Under the pieces are notes generated by a model, which ran no database searches, was not told the origin of the DNA, and saw only the letters and a program-made list of their open reading frames with translations. A DNA stretch of 64,000 nt from Fomes fomentarius (lineage: Eukaryota > Basidiomycota > Agaricomycetes > Polyporales > Polyporaceae). The DNA lies in assembly GCA_022606135.1 (NCBI GenBank), contig JABYQN010000008.1:2046001-2110000 (forward strand), given 5' to 3'. Both the position numbers and the translations under genes were made by a program. Positions 53,954 through 64,000 of this stretch are shown piece by piece (the stretch's first letter is position 1; each line of letters opens with the position of its first letter).

Positions 53954-56254
53954 TTAGTAGTTGGGATAGATGTTCGCGTCCTTCCGGGCCTTGGTCATCG
54001 CGGCGATGATGGCGGCGCCAATTCCACTGCCATCCTCTGCATGGTAGGTAATAATGTTCCTAGAGCAGAACAGTGTCAACGACGCGGACTGTAGATACTG
54101 GGGTGCGGAGTACTTACTTTCCCTTCTCTCCGAAGATGTCGCGTAGGCCCTCGTGTATCCGCTCTGCGAACTTGGGATATTTCTACAGACGACAGTTCCG
54201 CATCGAGAGTCAGTGTAAGCACGTGATACCATGGGTCGAACTTCACGCACGTTGTAGAGCGAGCCGTCCGCGCCGACCGCACACCCCTCGTCGAGGTACC
54301 CCATCTTGCTCACGATCGCCGCGATACCACACGCACTCAGCCTCGCCGCCCGTCGACCGACAAGCTTCGCAAGAGCGCGGAAGAACTGGCGCTCTGCGAG
54401 CGTCGTCTCGAGCGCAAAGAAGTGGTTGAAGATACCGATGATCATCAGCAGCTCCTCTGTCGGGTCGAGTTCCATAAGCGAGAGGAAAGCGGTATCGAAC
54501 GAGTACGGGATCTCGATCTTGTACGTGTTCTGGCCGAGGAAGAGCACACCCTCGTCGATGAGCTCGCAAATGATCAGCCGCAGGATCTCGCCGAGGTACC
54601 GGCCCGAGATGAGCTTCTCAAAGGCTTGCTCGCCCGGCTTGTTTGACGTCTCGTCGATGATCTGGTCGTACTTTGTCCGGGGCAGATTCTCGTGCTCGAA
54701 CGAGTCGAACGCGCCCTGAATGCGAGGTTAGCATATAACATGTGAGGGCGAATACTCAACGGACGCACCCACTCGCAGTTGATTGCCATCTCCATGTTCG
54801 GGTCAAGCCCGAGGTTGGCGATCTTCGGAATGTCGCTGACTCGCTCCATGTATGCAGCGTTGCACCCAGTACCAAAGATACAAGCAATGCGCGTCTTCGG
54901 GTTCACGTAGTGCGACGCGATGAGCGTCCCTGTCGTATCACATGTGAGTGCGACAACCTCCGTGGGTACGGACTAGCGCAACCAATATGGGAATCAGCAC
55001 CTCCCAACATGATGAGCACACCGACGGTTGACGTACATGCTTCGCAAGAGATTTTCGGAACATCTCGACGACGTCATGACCTTCGGTGTTGGGTGCACCA
55101 AAGCCCTTCGTCCATCGGATGAGGACACCGTGGTCGATCCGGTCTTGTCTGCATAACGTCAGTCTTCCTGTATCATGGAAGCTAGTTGTTACTTACGAGC
55201 AAGGGTAAGAGAACTGCAACATGACTCAATAAGGCCACTCATAGGGAGGTGTAGAACATACCGTGAAGCCCAGAGGGATAATTTGGTCCTTGGGAATAAG
55301 ACCCTCATCTTTGTGCGATTCGACGAAAGCTTTCAAGCATTCCGCACAGAAGTCGAAGAGCTTCTGGCCATCGTCTTGCTTCTGCTCCTCGGAGAGACGG
55401 TACTTCGCCTGTGTGATCTCGAATTTGCCTTCGCCCTCAAGGCTGACGAGACAGACACGCAAATTGGTACCACCTATGTAACGATTCGTTAGCGAAGTTG
55501 GCCTGATGGGCTACATGGTACAGCACAAATTAGGTGTTGTAGGCTTGGCTAGCATGAGAACCGGCAATTGGGCGGAAAAAACTGAACACTTCGGCAATAA
55601 GAAGTCCACCCGTGACGCATCGACGATGCTGCGTATGGTCCGTAGTGGGTATTCATCTCACGTCTGGGCGTAATTCAAGTTCTGTATGGCTTGATATCCA
55701 CGCGCCAGGGCTCTCGTTGTTTGGGACATGCGTAGAACAGAGCGCGTGCAGCAGTACTCACCAAGATCTACAGCAAGATAGCTGCCGCTCTCCTGGCCTG
55801 AAGGCCATCCAAAGACGTAGGTGGGTATCATAGGCTATCGTCCGCGCCATAGATCATACTGTTACTCGCGCCAAAGACAGAGTCAGAGTCAGTACATCAC
55901 TCACCACTATCTGACTTTCTTTAGAAAGTCCGAGCTCGAGCGACTCCTTGAATGCCTCGACGATCATACGCATCCGTTGGGGTGTCAAGTTGAACCTAAA
56001 CATGGCGCATGTCTGAGGCTTCTTGCGCACGTTGTGAGCAGAGCGCAGCTTACAAGGCCTCGTATTTGCGAAGGTGATCCGCCATAGTCCTGTGATTAAG
56101 ACCGATCGCATGCGAGTCGACGGGGAGCTGGTGAGCGAACGTACTTCTTCGTTGCATGCGGGAGACCTTCATCGTCCTCGCTGTGCTTCGTGAAGGTCGC
56201 AATTGTCTGGCCAGACGGCAAAAGCACCGTCGAGCTTCCGCGTCGGCTCGCCAT
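53954..56254 (-). CDS. Hexokinase-family protein with altered glucose-binding motif
   Basis: Sugar kinase fold of the ASKHA group, cytosolic. It starts at ATG 56252-56254; a second Met (MADHLRKYEAL) is encoded in exon 2 near 56085, and the splice between them is in frame (KK|TMADHL). Motifs are LTPQRMRMIVEAF, phosphate-1 LAVDLGGTNLRV, FTFSYPCSQ, RWTKGFG, INCEWGAFDSFE, GTGCNAAYME, GRYLGEILRL, AIVSKMGYL and HAEDGSGIGAA near the C-terminus. The motif normally reading NDTTGTL reads CDTTGTL here: the catalytic Asp is kept, but the Asn before it, which contacts glucose, is Cys. FSYPC sits in a 17-nt exon (55197-55213). It could be a normal hexokinase, a kinase for another sugar, or a regulatory paralogue. 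Confidence 0.88.
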
Positions 56255-56481
56255 TTTGCGTGTGGAGGAAGAGGTGGAGAGCAAGAGGAAGGGAGATGTG
56301 CAGACCGAGTGGTCTGAGTGCAAGGCTCTAGTGCGGAGAAGCGCCCAAGTGATCTCATTTCTCGCCCGTTTTGGACCTATATTGCTGAAATCTGACTTAT
56401 CCGCCCAAATTGGGGATCTTTTCGCCGCTGGCAACGCTGCAGCTTGCGTTCTTGTCCTCTACTTCCACTCATAGACGAGGC
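56255..56481. promoter_or_regulatory. Bidirectional promoter, hexokinase and uL14m
   Basis: 227 bases separate the start codons of the divergent hexokinase and mitochondrial ribosomal protein genes. Regulation from shared sequence is likely by position only. No clear TATA box was seen on either strand. Confidence 0.55.
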
Positions 56482-56988
56482 ATGATTGGCCTCAAGGGCA
56501 CGCTCAATGTAAGCAACTGCGCAGCTCATTATTGCTGCTCTGAACTGATCTTTCGTGTGTGTCAGGTCATAGACAACTCAGGGGCACTCCTCATCGAGTG
56601 CGTCAATGTCCTCAAGCAAAAGGTCAACAACGGCTGGGGCAGCGTCGGCGACGAGATTGTGTGCGTCGTAAGGCGCGCTCGCCCCGTCTCCGGCCAAGCT
56701 TCCGCTTCTGCCCCTAAGGTCCGCCAGGGAGACGTCCGTCGCGCTGTCATCGTCCGCACAAGGAAGGCCGTCCGCCGGCCAGATGGCCGTTACATCCGTT
56801 TCGACGACAATGCAGCGGTGTTGCTCAACAACAAGCGGGAGATGCTGGGCACGCGTATCGGTGGCGTCGTTAGCGCAGACCTGCGCATGAAGGGTTGGGG
56901 AAAGATCGTCAGTTTGGCTCCCAAGGTGAGTACCAACACGTTGTAGCATATGGTCACCCGAATAACACGTTTATATCAGGTTGTATGA
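56482..56988 (+). CDS. MRPL38: Mitochondrial large-subunit ribosomal protein uL14m
   Basis: Component of the large subunit of the mitochondrial ribosome. Exons are 56482-56508 (27 nt), 56566-56925 and 56980-56988 (9 nt, coding Val-Val-stop), totalling 131 codons. The L14 signature is plain: [66 protein letters not shown] and KIVSLAPK. The L14 domain fills the whole protein, with no long extension. A spacer of Ser, Ala and Gln residues (GQASASAPK) is inserted before the RRAVIV strand. It is divergent from the hexokinase. Very short first and last exons make it easy to mis-annotate. Confidence 0.9.
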
Positions 56989-57510
56989 TACGCTGCCCTA
57001 TAATTGCTACTCTCTTACCTGCGTTTTCCATGCTATGTTCGCCGTGTGTCGCTCTGGCTCTTCCCAACAAGACACTTCTCGCGCTCTGTGTCAACAAGTA
57101 AACAACTGGTCTGACTGAATCGCACCGGTCTGTTGACTGTTGACGCTCCCTGACGGACGTTCGTGCTGCTGGTTTGTCTACAATTTGGAGGAGACCCACA
57201 ATGATGCATCACCATATCATGGCTGCTCCATGATCTCATTGCGGTGAGCCCGTCAGTAGGTCCGCCCAAATACAAATTCCAGACATTATGACCGGTTATA
57301 CCCGATTCTGATCCGGGTCGGTATATATAACATAACGATCTGGGTTCGACTCCGAGCGTCACCGTCTTCGCTCGCTTTTCTTCGCGCCTTGGAGGGCCGT
57401 ACGGTTTCAACTTTCGCTGCGGATTTGAAGTGGGTATGTATGCTCAAGTGCTGAACATCTGTCATGTCTTTGAGACGATATTATGAATTCAGACGCATCA
57501 TACCCATATC
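56989..57510. other. Intergenic region upstream of STE14
   Basis: 522 bases. GGTATATATAAC at about 57330-57341 is a good TATA candidate. It follows an imperfect palindrome (CCCGATTCTGATCCGGG, about 57301-57317). The gap of about 170 bases to the ATG could include a 5' noncoding intron. No gene is supported. Confidence 0.5.
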
Positions 57511-58302
57511 ATGACTGCCACTGGATTGCCCGTGACTGCCAAAGTCCCTGTACTGGTGGCATTGATGATTGCTGAATATCTTGCGATCATCCCGCCAAAT
57601 CGTGCTCCCGAACGCGAGGATCGGTCAAAATTCGGAGCTGATGACCTTCTCTCCATCTCAGCAGACTGGCAAGCTCACCTTGGTGTTGTGAGTGTATACG
57701 TATGTCAATATACTCAGGATATTGACCCCCTCCTCGTGCCATAGGCGGGCTTCTGGCTCATCCACCTGCTGGAGGTAGCATCGATCGTCTCGTTGTCGGA
57801 TTCTACGAACCAATCTTCTCCGCTTCTCTTCGCTCTTCTGGAGGGCTCGCATACGGGCACCCAACCGCACTTGTACATCAGTCCGCTCTTCCTCATCGGC
57901 TCTATACTCCTTATTCTCGGCGCCGCCATACGGCAGACATGCTACGTCTACCTCGGGCGCATGTTCACCTTCCAACTTGCCCTACTCAAAGAACACAAGC
58001 TCGTCACCTCCGGCCCGTACGCCGTCGTCCGGCACCCCTCATACACCGGCTTCATTCTCGTCGCCAACGGTCTCGCGCTGGTACACCTTACCCCGGGGTC
58101 GTACGTGGCAGAGTGCGGCCTACTGGAGTTGTGGTGGGGGAGGGCGCTGACAGGAATAGGGTGTGCTGCGGCTGTGGGTATGCAGGTTGCCGTTGTAAGG
58201 AGGACGGCGAGGGAGGACGAGGTTCTAAGGAAGGAGTTTGGGGAGACGTGGGACGCGTGGGCGCGGAGGACACCGCACCGGCTCGTGCCCTATGTGTATT
58301 GA
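57511..58302 (+). CDS. STE14: Isoprenylcysteine carboxyl O-methyltransferase (Ste14/ICMT)
   Basis: Methylates the C-terminal prenylated cysteine of CaaX proteins such as Ras and mating factors, using S-adenosylmethionine, in the endoplasmic reticulum membrane. Exons are 57511-57687 and 57745-58302, 244 codons. Hydrophobic helices alternate through the protein (VLVALMIAEYLAII, YISPLFLIGSILLILGAAIRQ). The conserved catalytic core reads TSGPYAVVRHPSYTGFIL, and the C-terminus FGETWDAWARRTPHRLVPYVY follows the family pattern (FG..W..Y...T.RL.P). The 3' end is close to the convergent DUF6534-like gene. The segment from 57927 onward is duplicated at 61153. Confidence 0.87.
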
Positions 58303-60630
58303 GCGTTTTGTGCGAGGGTGTGATATCGAAGCAGATTGATTTCCATAGGTCATTGTCAAGGACCAGCCAGACTGATACATGTAGGAACGCTTGACGTAGT
58401 TCACTCGTTCGCGCGCACCAGTGAGTGTTCTCCCATCGCCTCTGACCTCTCTCTCTCTCTCTGGAACGGTGCTACACTTGATGCTGAGGGGCCAAGTCGA
58501 TATCGAGTGTGGAGGACGAGACTGCGTTGTTTCTACGGAGAGCCTGATCGTGTGTTGCGCCGTCCGATGCTCAAGTCGAACGTTTGCTCTTGCTTTATTT
58601 GTTGCGCGCTGAGGATCGAGCTGCGGGTGTTGAGTCTGAGAGCGGTAGGTGGGGTGCGTTGAGAGGGATTGGCAATTCTGCATATAAGTACGAAGAGGAC
58701 TCACGCAACGAGGAACATGTTGGCGTACACTGCGGTTCGGGAAATTAGGATGTGAACGGGTATGTCATATTTGCCGAGGCGGTGCACACCTTTGGTCGCA
58801 ACAATGCCCAACGCGATGAAGATCAACGTAAATTCCGCAATTATACCCTGCGTATTAGTTCGAGCACAACGGTGAATGAGTCCTTGGTCATTAGTTAGGT
58901 GGGTCGCATCAAAGCTCTTACCACGGCGATCAATACTGCATTGAATAGACTGTGAAGAGGGAAGATTCGAGTCGAAATCAACAGCCTCATTGAGTAAAAA
59001 CTCGCCATATCACAAGCCCTGCAACAATAAGTCGGAGTTAGTCAATGGACATCGAACAGTAGAGCCCATGCACCTGTGCTCAACGCATATCGAATGAGGG
59101 TATCGATGATAAAGCTCGTCCTGGTTCATGTTAGTATCCGAACGACGTGAAAAGGCTTGACTCACTGTTCTATCCCAGTACGACTGTGAGCGAGCGCGTG
59201 TATGAGCGCGGATGTAACAAATATGTCTGCCATTAGGTTGAGTGCCGCGGCAAAAGCTCCAGTAACCACGTTATTTCCACTTATAGGATAACTCATAAGT
59301 ATAGAGGTGAGCAGGCTTTCCAATCGTTAAGGAAACATACCCGATGACAGATGTTACTAACCACCAGCCACATGAGAGTTAGCATCGAATGAAGTCCTGG
59401 ATGTTGCCGCGTACCTATCAAGATACCTGCGGCAGCAATTAACTAGATTCTATCAGTTGTAAAATGAGACTCACCAATAGAGACACCGTTGAATATTGCC
59501 TGGTTTTTCCGATGTTCATGAGCTTCGAGAGCGAGATGATGGTGAATTGTCACGTACCGCCGCCCCGGCCGCAATACGGTACCATCTGTTTGGAGCGACT
59601 AAACAGGGATTTTTTTGCGTGAGTTAGCCTCCTAGCAAGTGCTGCAATGTACTTACGAATCCATAGACGCCGCACAAAGAAACTACAAGGAAGGCAAGAG
59701 AGGAACTTAGCGCCTTGTTCTAGCCGCGGGAACAGGATGGTCTTGCAGCGTACGTTTCAACAACAAGCATCACTGATGCCTGGAGTAAAAACGCGTCATC
59801 ATAAAAGCATGTATACAGTATATATGGAGGACTCACGCTGACGGGTATCAGGATCTAGACACCAAAGCCAGAGACTTACCTGAGCTTGCACATAGACTCT
59901 GATTCAGGCGAGACTCACTTGTGCATACGGCCTGGGGAGGATGTTAGTAGACCATACCAAGACACGGGTGGTGCTCAATACACACTGTGAGGAATAGAAG
60001 TACAGTGGATCTATACTGTAGGGGATGGGCTCGACCAAGCTAGTGATGAGCCTCGAGTAACTAGATAAGACCCAGGCGTGTCAACCTCCCTCGCAGAGGT
60101 CATAGACCATCTCGAAAGACCCGGCCTGGCGTACCATAGTTGCATAATCAACGCCGAGTTCAGGGCTTCCAGGATACTGTACTCGGTGATGACATTAGCG
60201 ACGCAAGACTTGCAGACGAACGTAGACGGAAGATGCAACTCACACCACTGAGGCCACCCAGATCTTGAGTAGCCACTTGTCCGAGCGATAGTTACAGTAA
60301 TAGTAGTATGCTTGAAGAAAGATAGCTCCTTGAAGGCTTGCAGTGCGCATACCATAGCTCAATACAAGTCGCAAGGGACAGGCATATGAAACATACAGTA
60401 AGCTAGCGAATGTTCCTAGGAGCACTGCTCCAAAGTTGGGGTTGAAATCGGATATGGATGAATCCATTTTCTGTCTCTTCGTAGTGTCTGTGAAAGAACA
60501 AGATGGAAGATGTGCATTAGCAATAACGGGGCACACGGTATAAGTATCTGACAACATGGAAGAAGTCCCAAGTTACGCATGGCGACACCCAGCCAACCAT
60601 CAGCGACGGTTCTGGGAGAAGGCACTGACT
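57927..60630. repeat. Tandem segmental duplication, unit 1
   Basis: Direct repeat of about 2.7 kb matched by 61153-63860. It starts inside the second exon of STE14 (AGACATGCTACGT block) and runs through the whole convergent DUF6534-like gene and its promoter (AACATGGAAGAAGTCCC block). The copies are clearly diverged but alignable throughout. Confidence 0.8.
58533..60467 (-). CDS. DUF6534-like multi-pass membrane protein, copy 1
   Basis: Starts at ATG 60465-60467 and is spread over many small exons down to TAG 58533-58535. Recognisable parts are a first hydrophobic segment (FGAVLLGTFASLLYVSYA), AIFLQAYYYYCNYRSDKWLLKIWVASVV spliced to ILEALNSALIMQLW, FFVRRLWI, APNRWYRIAAGAA, and a C-terminal LRLNTRSSILSAQQIKQEQ. 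The layout (FQ.YYYY, conserved W, seven or so helices, R-rich cytosolic tail) matches the DUF6534 group of agaricomycete membrane proteins, whose function is unknown. This copy ends soon after GRRNTRSGS, about 25 residues short of copy 2. Middle exons were not all resolved, so the model is approximate. Confidence 0.65.
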
Positions 60631-61152
60631 ACCATACCGTGGTTGGAACTCTAAATGCTTTTTGACTTGGGCCGTGTGATATAGATGATACTGGGTGATA
60701 GCATTTACTGCGATCTGCCAAATGATACGTAAAGTCACATTTTATCGCGCGAGGTGACTATTCTATTGCTCTTTCCAGGGCCTTCCCTTCCCTTGAGACA
60801 GACCGCGGCACAGCCAGACTGCCCTTTGCAGGATGTCTCATCTTTGAGATATCTAGCACTATCCGATGGGAGCAAGGCGAGAAGATACATCTGTCACTCT
60901 CTGACAGTGAGGTCTTTTGAGTTGTATTTGTGAGAGGCAATTCGATTGCTGAGGTTAATGCGCCCGCTGAAGCCCAAAGCTTTGTGAAGAGTAGACCCTT
61001 GTGCGAATGATGGCAGCTCTTAAGCATACCCCTCCGCGAATCAAATCGTTTCCCCAATCGCTCATTCTACAGCACCACTGATTTGAGACTTCTTTTACCT
61101 CATGGACAGGTCAAGTGTGACATAAATAGCTTCACACATCCGGCGGGTGGGA
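60468..61152. other. Spacer between the two duplication units
   Basis: About 690 bases. The left part is the promoter flank of the DUF6534-like gene, matched at 63663-63860. The right part, about 60640-61152, has no match in unit 2 and no recognisable gene. Confidence 0.5.
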
Positions 61153-61470
61153 ACATCCAGCAAACATGCTACGTGTATCTCGGGTGTGTGTTCACCTTCC
61201 AGCTCGCCGTACTCAAGGAACACAAGCTCATCACTGCCTCCGGCCCTTACGCAGTCGTACCGCACTCCTTGTACACCGGCTTCATTCTTGTCGCCAACGG
61301 TCTCGCTGTGGTAAAGATGTGCTACGGTTGTCGGTTTGTAGATTGCCGTCGTAAGGAGGACGGGGAGGTAGGACGAGGTTCTGAGGAAGGATTTCGGGGA
61401 GACGTGGGACGCGTGGGTGAGGAGGACGCCGTATCGGCACGTGCTCTACATCAGATGAACATCTTGTGCA
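61153..61470 (+). pseudogene. Truncated STE14 pseudogene
   Basis: Homologous to 57927-58302. It begins abruptly at the QTCYVYLG codons without the first exon or the first half of exon 2. It continues through the catalytic core with changes (VVRHPSY becomes VVPHSLY, destroying the conserved Arg and Pro). It then lacks about 70 bases, which removes a helix and shifts the frame, and reads the equivalent of the C-terminal segment out of frame. It cannot encode a methyltransferase. It was produced by the tandem segmental duplication. Confidence 0.85.
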
Positions 61471-61608
61471 TGACATCGAAGCAAAATGATCTCAAGGGCA
61501 TCGTCAAGGACCAGCCAGACTGATAACATGCAACTACTTTTGATGTTGTTTACTCTTCCACGTGTTCCAGGAGGGGAGTTCTTTCATCCCCTCTCTCTCT
61601 ATGGATTG

Positions 61609-63662
61609 TTACGCATGGTGCTGAGGGATCAGGTCGACCTCGAGTCCAGAGGACGAGGCCGCATTGTTCCTTGCTGACTGAGAGCCTGATCGTGCGTTCC
61701 GCCGTCCTATAGCCAAATTGACCCTTTGCTCTTGCTTGATCTGTTGCGCGCTGAGAATCGAGTTGCGGATGTTGAGTCTGAGAGAGGTGCGTGGGGTGCG
61801 TTGAGTGGTTTCCGCAATTACGCATAAAGACAATGAGGACTCACGCAACGAGGAACACGTTGGCGTACACTGCCAATCGGGGGATTAGTATATGTGCATA
61901 TCACAGAGCCGATACGCACCTTTGGTAGCGACGATTCCCAATGCGACGAAGATCAATGTTGTAGCCTCTGTGAGCCCCTGCAAATCAGTTTGAGTGAAAC
62001 GATAGATTAGCTATTGGTCATTTTTTGCGTGAATGTTGCCATCAAACTCTCACCACAGCGATCAGTACTACATTGAATACACTATGAGGGAATGAGACTC
62101 AGGCCGAGAACCGAGTTAACGAGACATGACTTGCCATATCACAAGCCCTAGATGGGAGGAGTCGGATGTTAGTCAATGTATATCGGTCCGTAGAGCCCGT
62201 GTACCTGTGCTCAACGCGTATCGAATCAGGGTATCGATCGTAGAGCTCGTCCTGATTCATGTCAGCTTCGGAGCGACGTAGGAAAAATCTGACTGACTGT
62301 TTCATTCCTGTACGACTATGCGCGAGCGCATGTATGAGCGCGGATGTTACAAATATGTCTGCCGTTAAGTTGAGTGCGGCGGCCGAAGCTTCCAGCGACT
62401 TTGACGAGTTAATCAGCGGAAGAGATTCTCTGATGTTGTGCCACCTTACCAATTGACAACCCTTTTCACCGCAAGAAACATATCTAGGATAGCTCATGAG
62501 TATCGGGTGAGCAGGCTTGGAATCGCTCAAATAACATACCCAATGGCATATAACGCTAGCCCCGAATGGCACTGTGAGAATTTGTGTCAAATGAACACCT
62601 AGATCTTGCTGCGTACCTATCAAGCAAGCTGCAGTGGCGATTAGCCCTATTCATACTAAGCTGTGAGGTGAGACTAACAGATAGAGGCAGTGTTAAATAA
62701 TGCCTGGTTTTCCCCGAGATTCATGAGCTCCTAGAACGGCATGGTGATGTATTATCACCTACCGCTGCCACTGCCGCAATACGGTACCATTTTTTTGACC
62801 CGACTGAACAGCCATATTGCTCGGTGTGAGCATCCTAGGAAGTACTGCGACATGCTCACGAATCCATAGACGTCGCACAAAAAATCTAGAAGTATGAAAG
62901 AGAGGAGCTCAGTGGCTTGTTCCAGCAACGAATCAGATGGTTGTTTATCGGCGTACATCTCAACAACAAGCATCACAAATGCCTGGGGGTGGGAACCCAT
63001 TATCATGGGCTTTAGAGGCGAGTATACACTGTAAATTATGCACTCACACTGACGAGAACCAGGAGCTGAACACGAGAGCCAGAGACATATTGAGTTTGCT
63101 CAAATAATCTGAGTTCAGGCGAGACTCACTTGTGCAGAAGGCCTAAAGAGTAAGCGGTCAATCAAGTATACCGAGTTATGGGCGGCATAGGGTCTGATAC
63201 ACACCATCGAAGAGAAGTCGACAAAGTGATCGTATCGCCGAAGCCGGTGATGAGACTTGAGTAACTAGATAAGACCCAGGTGCGTCAATCTCACTTGTAG
63301 AGGTCATGGATCATTTCAAAAGACTCGGCCCAGCGTACCATACTTGCATAATCAACGCCGAGTTCAGGGCTTCCAAGATACTGTACTCGGTGATGACATT
63401 AGCGAGACAAGACTTGCAGACAAACATGGACGTAAAGTGCGGCTCACACTACTGATCCCACCCAAATCTTGAGTAGCCACTTGTCCGAATGATAGTTACA
63501 GTAATAGTAGTATGCTTGAAGAAAAATAGCTCCTTGAAGACTTGCAGCGCACATACCATAGGTCAATACAAGCTGCATGGAACAGGTATATGAGACGTAC
63601 AGCAAACTAATGAATGTTCCTAGGAGTATTGCTCCAAAGACGGGGTCAAGCTTGAGTGACAT
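61609..63662 (-). CDS. DUF6534-like multi-pass membrane protein, copy 2
   Basis: Starts at ATG 63660-63662 (SLKLDPVFGAILLGTFISLLYVSY) and ends at TAA 61609-61611 after SILSAQQIKQEQ and a Ser/Asn-rich tail ending PQHHA. The splice after WVGSVV joins ILEALNSALIMQVW in frame. The next exon reads YSSLITGFGDTITLSTSLRW, closer to the usual family pattern than the same exon of copy 1. The predicted topology is multi-pass with a short cytosolic tail. Intermediate exons were not all fixed. The function is unknown. It is probably the better preserved member of the pair. Confidence 0.65.
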
Positions 63663-64000
63663 GACGCTTCACAAAGAGAAAGAAAGGGACCGAAATGATC
63701 CTAGTCAAACCGGATGAAAAGACGTGCATTGACGGGGTATATATAGTATGAGTATCTGACAACATGGAAGAAGTCCCGAAATCCGCAGGGTTACACTGGC
63801 CAGCCATCAGCGACGGTAGTGAGGATCCCACACAGTTGACAGATCACTCCCAGGCTCGAGCTCGGGGGAAGGCGCTAGATAACCTCACTGTAGATTCATC
63901 TTCCATACTCACGAAATCTGCGTCCAACATACGTAACCATAGTGTTGCCGTGGAGTCAGAGCACTCCGGAGTGCAGACCACTCTGCTCCAACCGGCATCT
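63663..64000. other. Right end of the window, no gene
   Basis: Promoter flank of DUF6534-like copy 2 (GGTATATATAGTATGAG at about 63737-63753 may include its TATA on the minus strand), then unique sequence to the edge with no recognisable feature. Confidence 0.5.

Larger units (their letters stand above)
61153..63860. repeat. Tandem segmental duplication, unit 2
   Basis: Direct copy of 57927-60630, offset by about 3.2 kb. It carries the STE14 fragment and the second DUF6534-like gene. Matches include the block AAGGACCAGCCAGACTGAT (58360 and 61508), CGAACGTAGACG/CAAACATGGACG, and the promoter block near 63765. Confidence 0.8.

Noticed and set aside
57345..57362. tRNA-like B box (GGTTCGACTCC) upstream of STE14
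   Set aside because: No matching acceptor stem, D arm or anticodon arm could be folded around it.

Overview
The window is nuclear DNA of a filamentous basidiomycete, most likely a wood-decay agaricomycete. The evidence is genes broken by many short introns (mostly 47-85 bp) that splice in frame, GC-rich third positions, A1 aspartic proteases of the polyporopepsin type, S10 serine carboxypeptidases, F-box and nucleotidyltransferase-fold proteins of agaricomycete style, a DUF6534-like membrane protein, and fungal MCU, Nse3 and Ste14 genes. Exon models were built by hand. For most genes the summed exon length is an exact multiple of three, which supports them.

Layout. Positions 1-2310 (minus) and about 18000-22571 (plus) are inverted copies of one large gene: a helical N-terminal domain, an EF-hand, a beta-rich domain and two ZZ-like zinc fingers. 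The left copy runs off the window. The inverted arms enclose about 15.7 kb holding three A1 aspartic proteases (5609, 11257, 14183), Nse3 of the Smc5/6 complex, the mitochondrial calcium uniporter and tRNA-Gly(GCC). The first protease copy carries a one-base frameshift.

From 23 to 36 kb come an F-box protein (minus), about 3 kb with no recognisable gene, a tandem pair of S10 carboxypeptidases (plus) separated by a small nucleotidyltransferase-fold gene (minus), and a Tag1-like membrane protein (plus). From 36.5 to 48.5 kb three paralogous 2-oxoglutarate/Fe(II) oxygenases (minus) surround a single-pass membrane protein and a tail-anchored family-3 aldehyde dehydrogenase (both plus). From 49 to 57 kb come a TPR-CHAT protein (caspase-like fold), a hexokinase with a changed glucose-binding motif, and mitochondrial ribosomal protein uL14m, divergent from the hexokinase. 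From 57.5 kb to the end, Ste14 isoprenylcysteine methyltransferase and a DUF6534-like gene have been duplicated in tandem; the second Ste14 copy is a 5'-truncated pseudogene.

The genes do not form one pathway. Secreted acid proteolysis (three A1 and two S10 peptidases) is the most repeated theme. The oxygenase/aldehyde dehydrogenase block may be a small oxidative neighbourhood. Two genes have architectures associated elsewhere with regulated cell death or self-recognition (the inverted-repeat gene and the TPR-CHAT gene), but this is inference. The window is also rich in gene-structure oddities: three candidate GC-AG introns, each needed for the frame, exons of 7, 9, 12, 16, 17 and 20 nt, and 47-48-nt introns.
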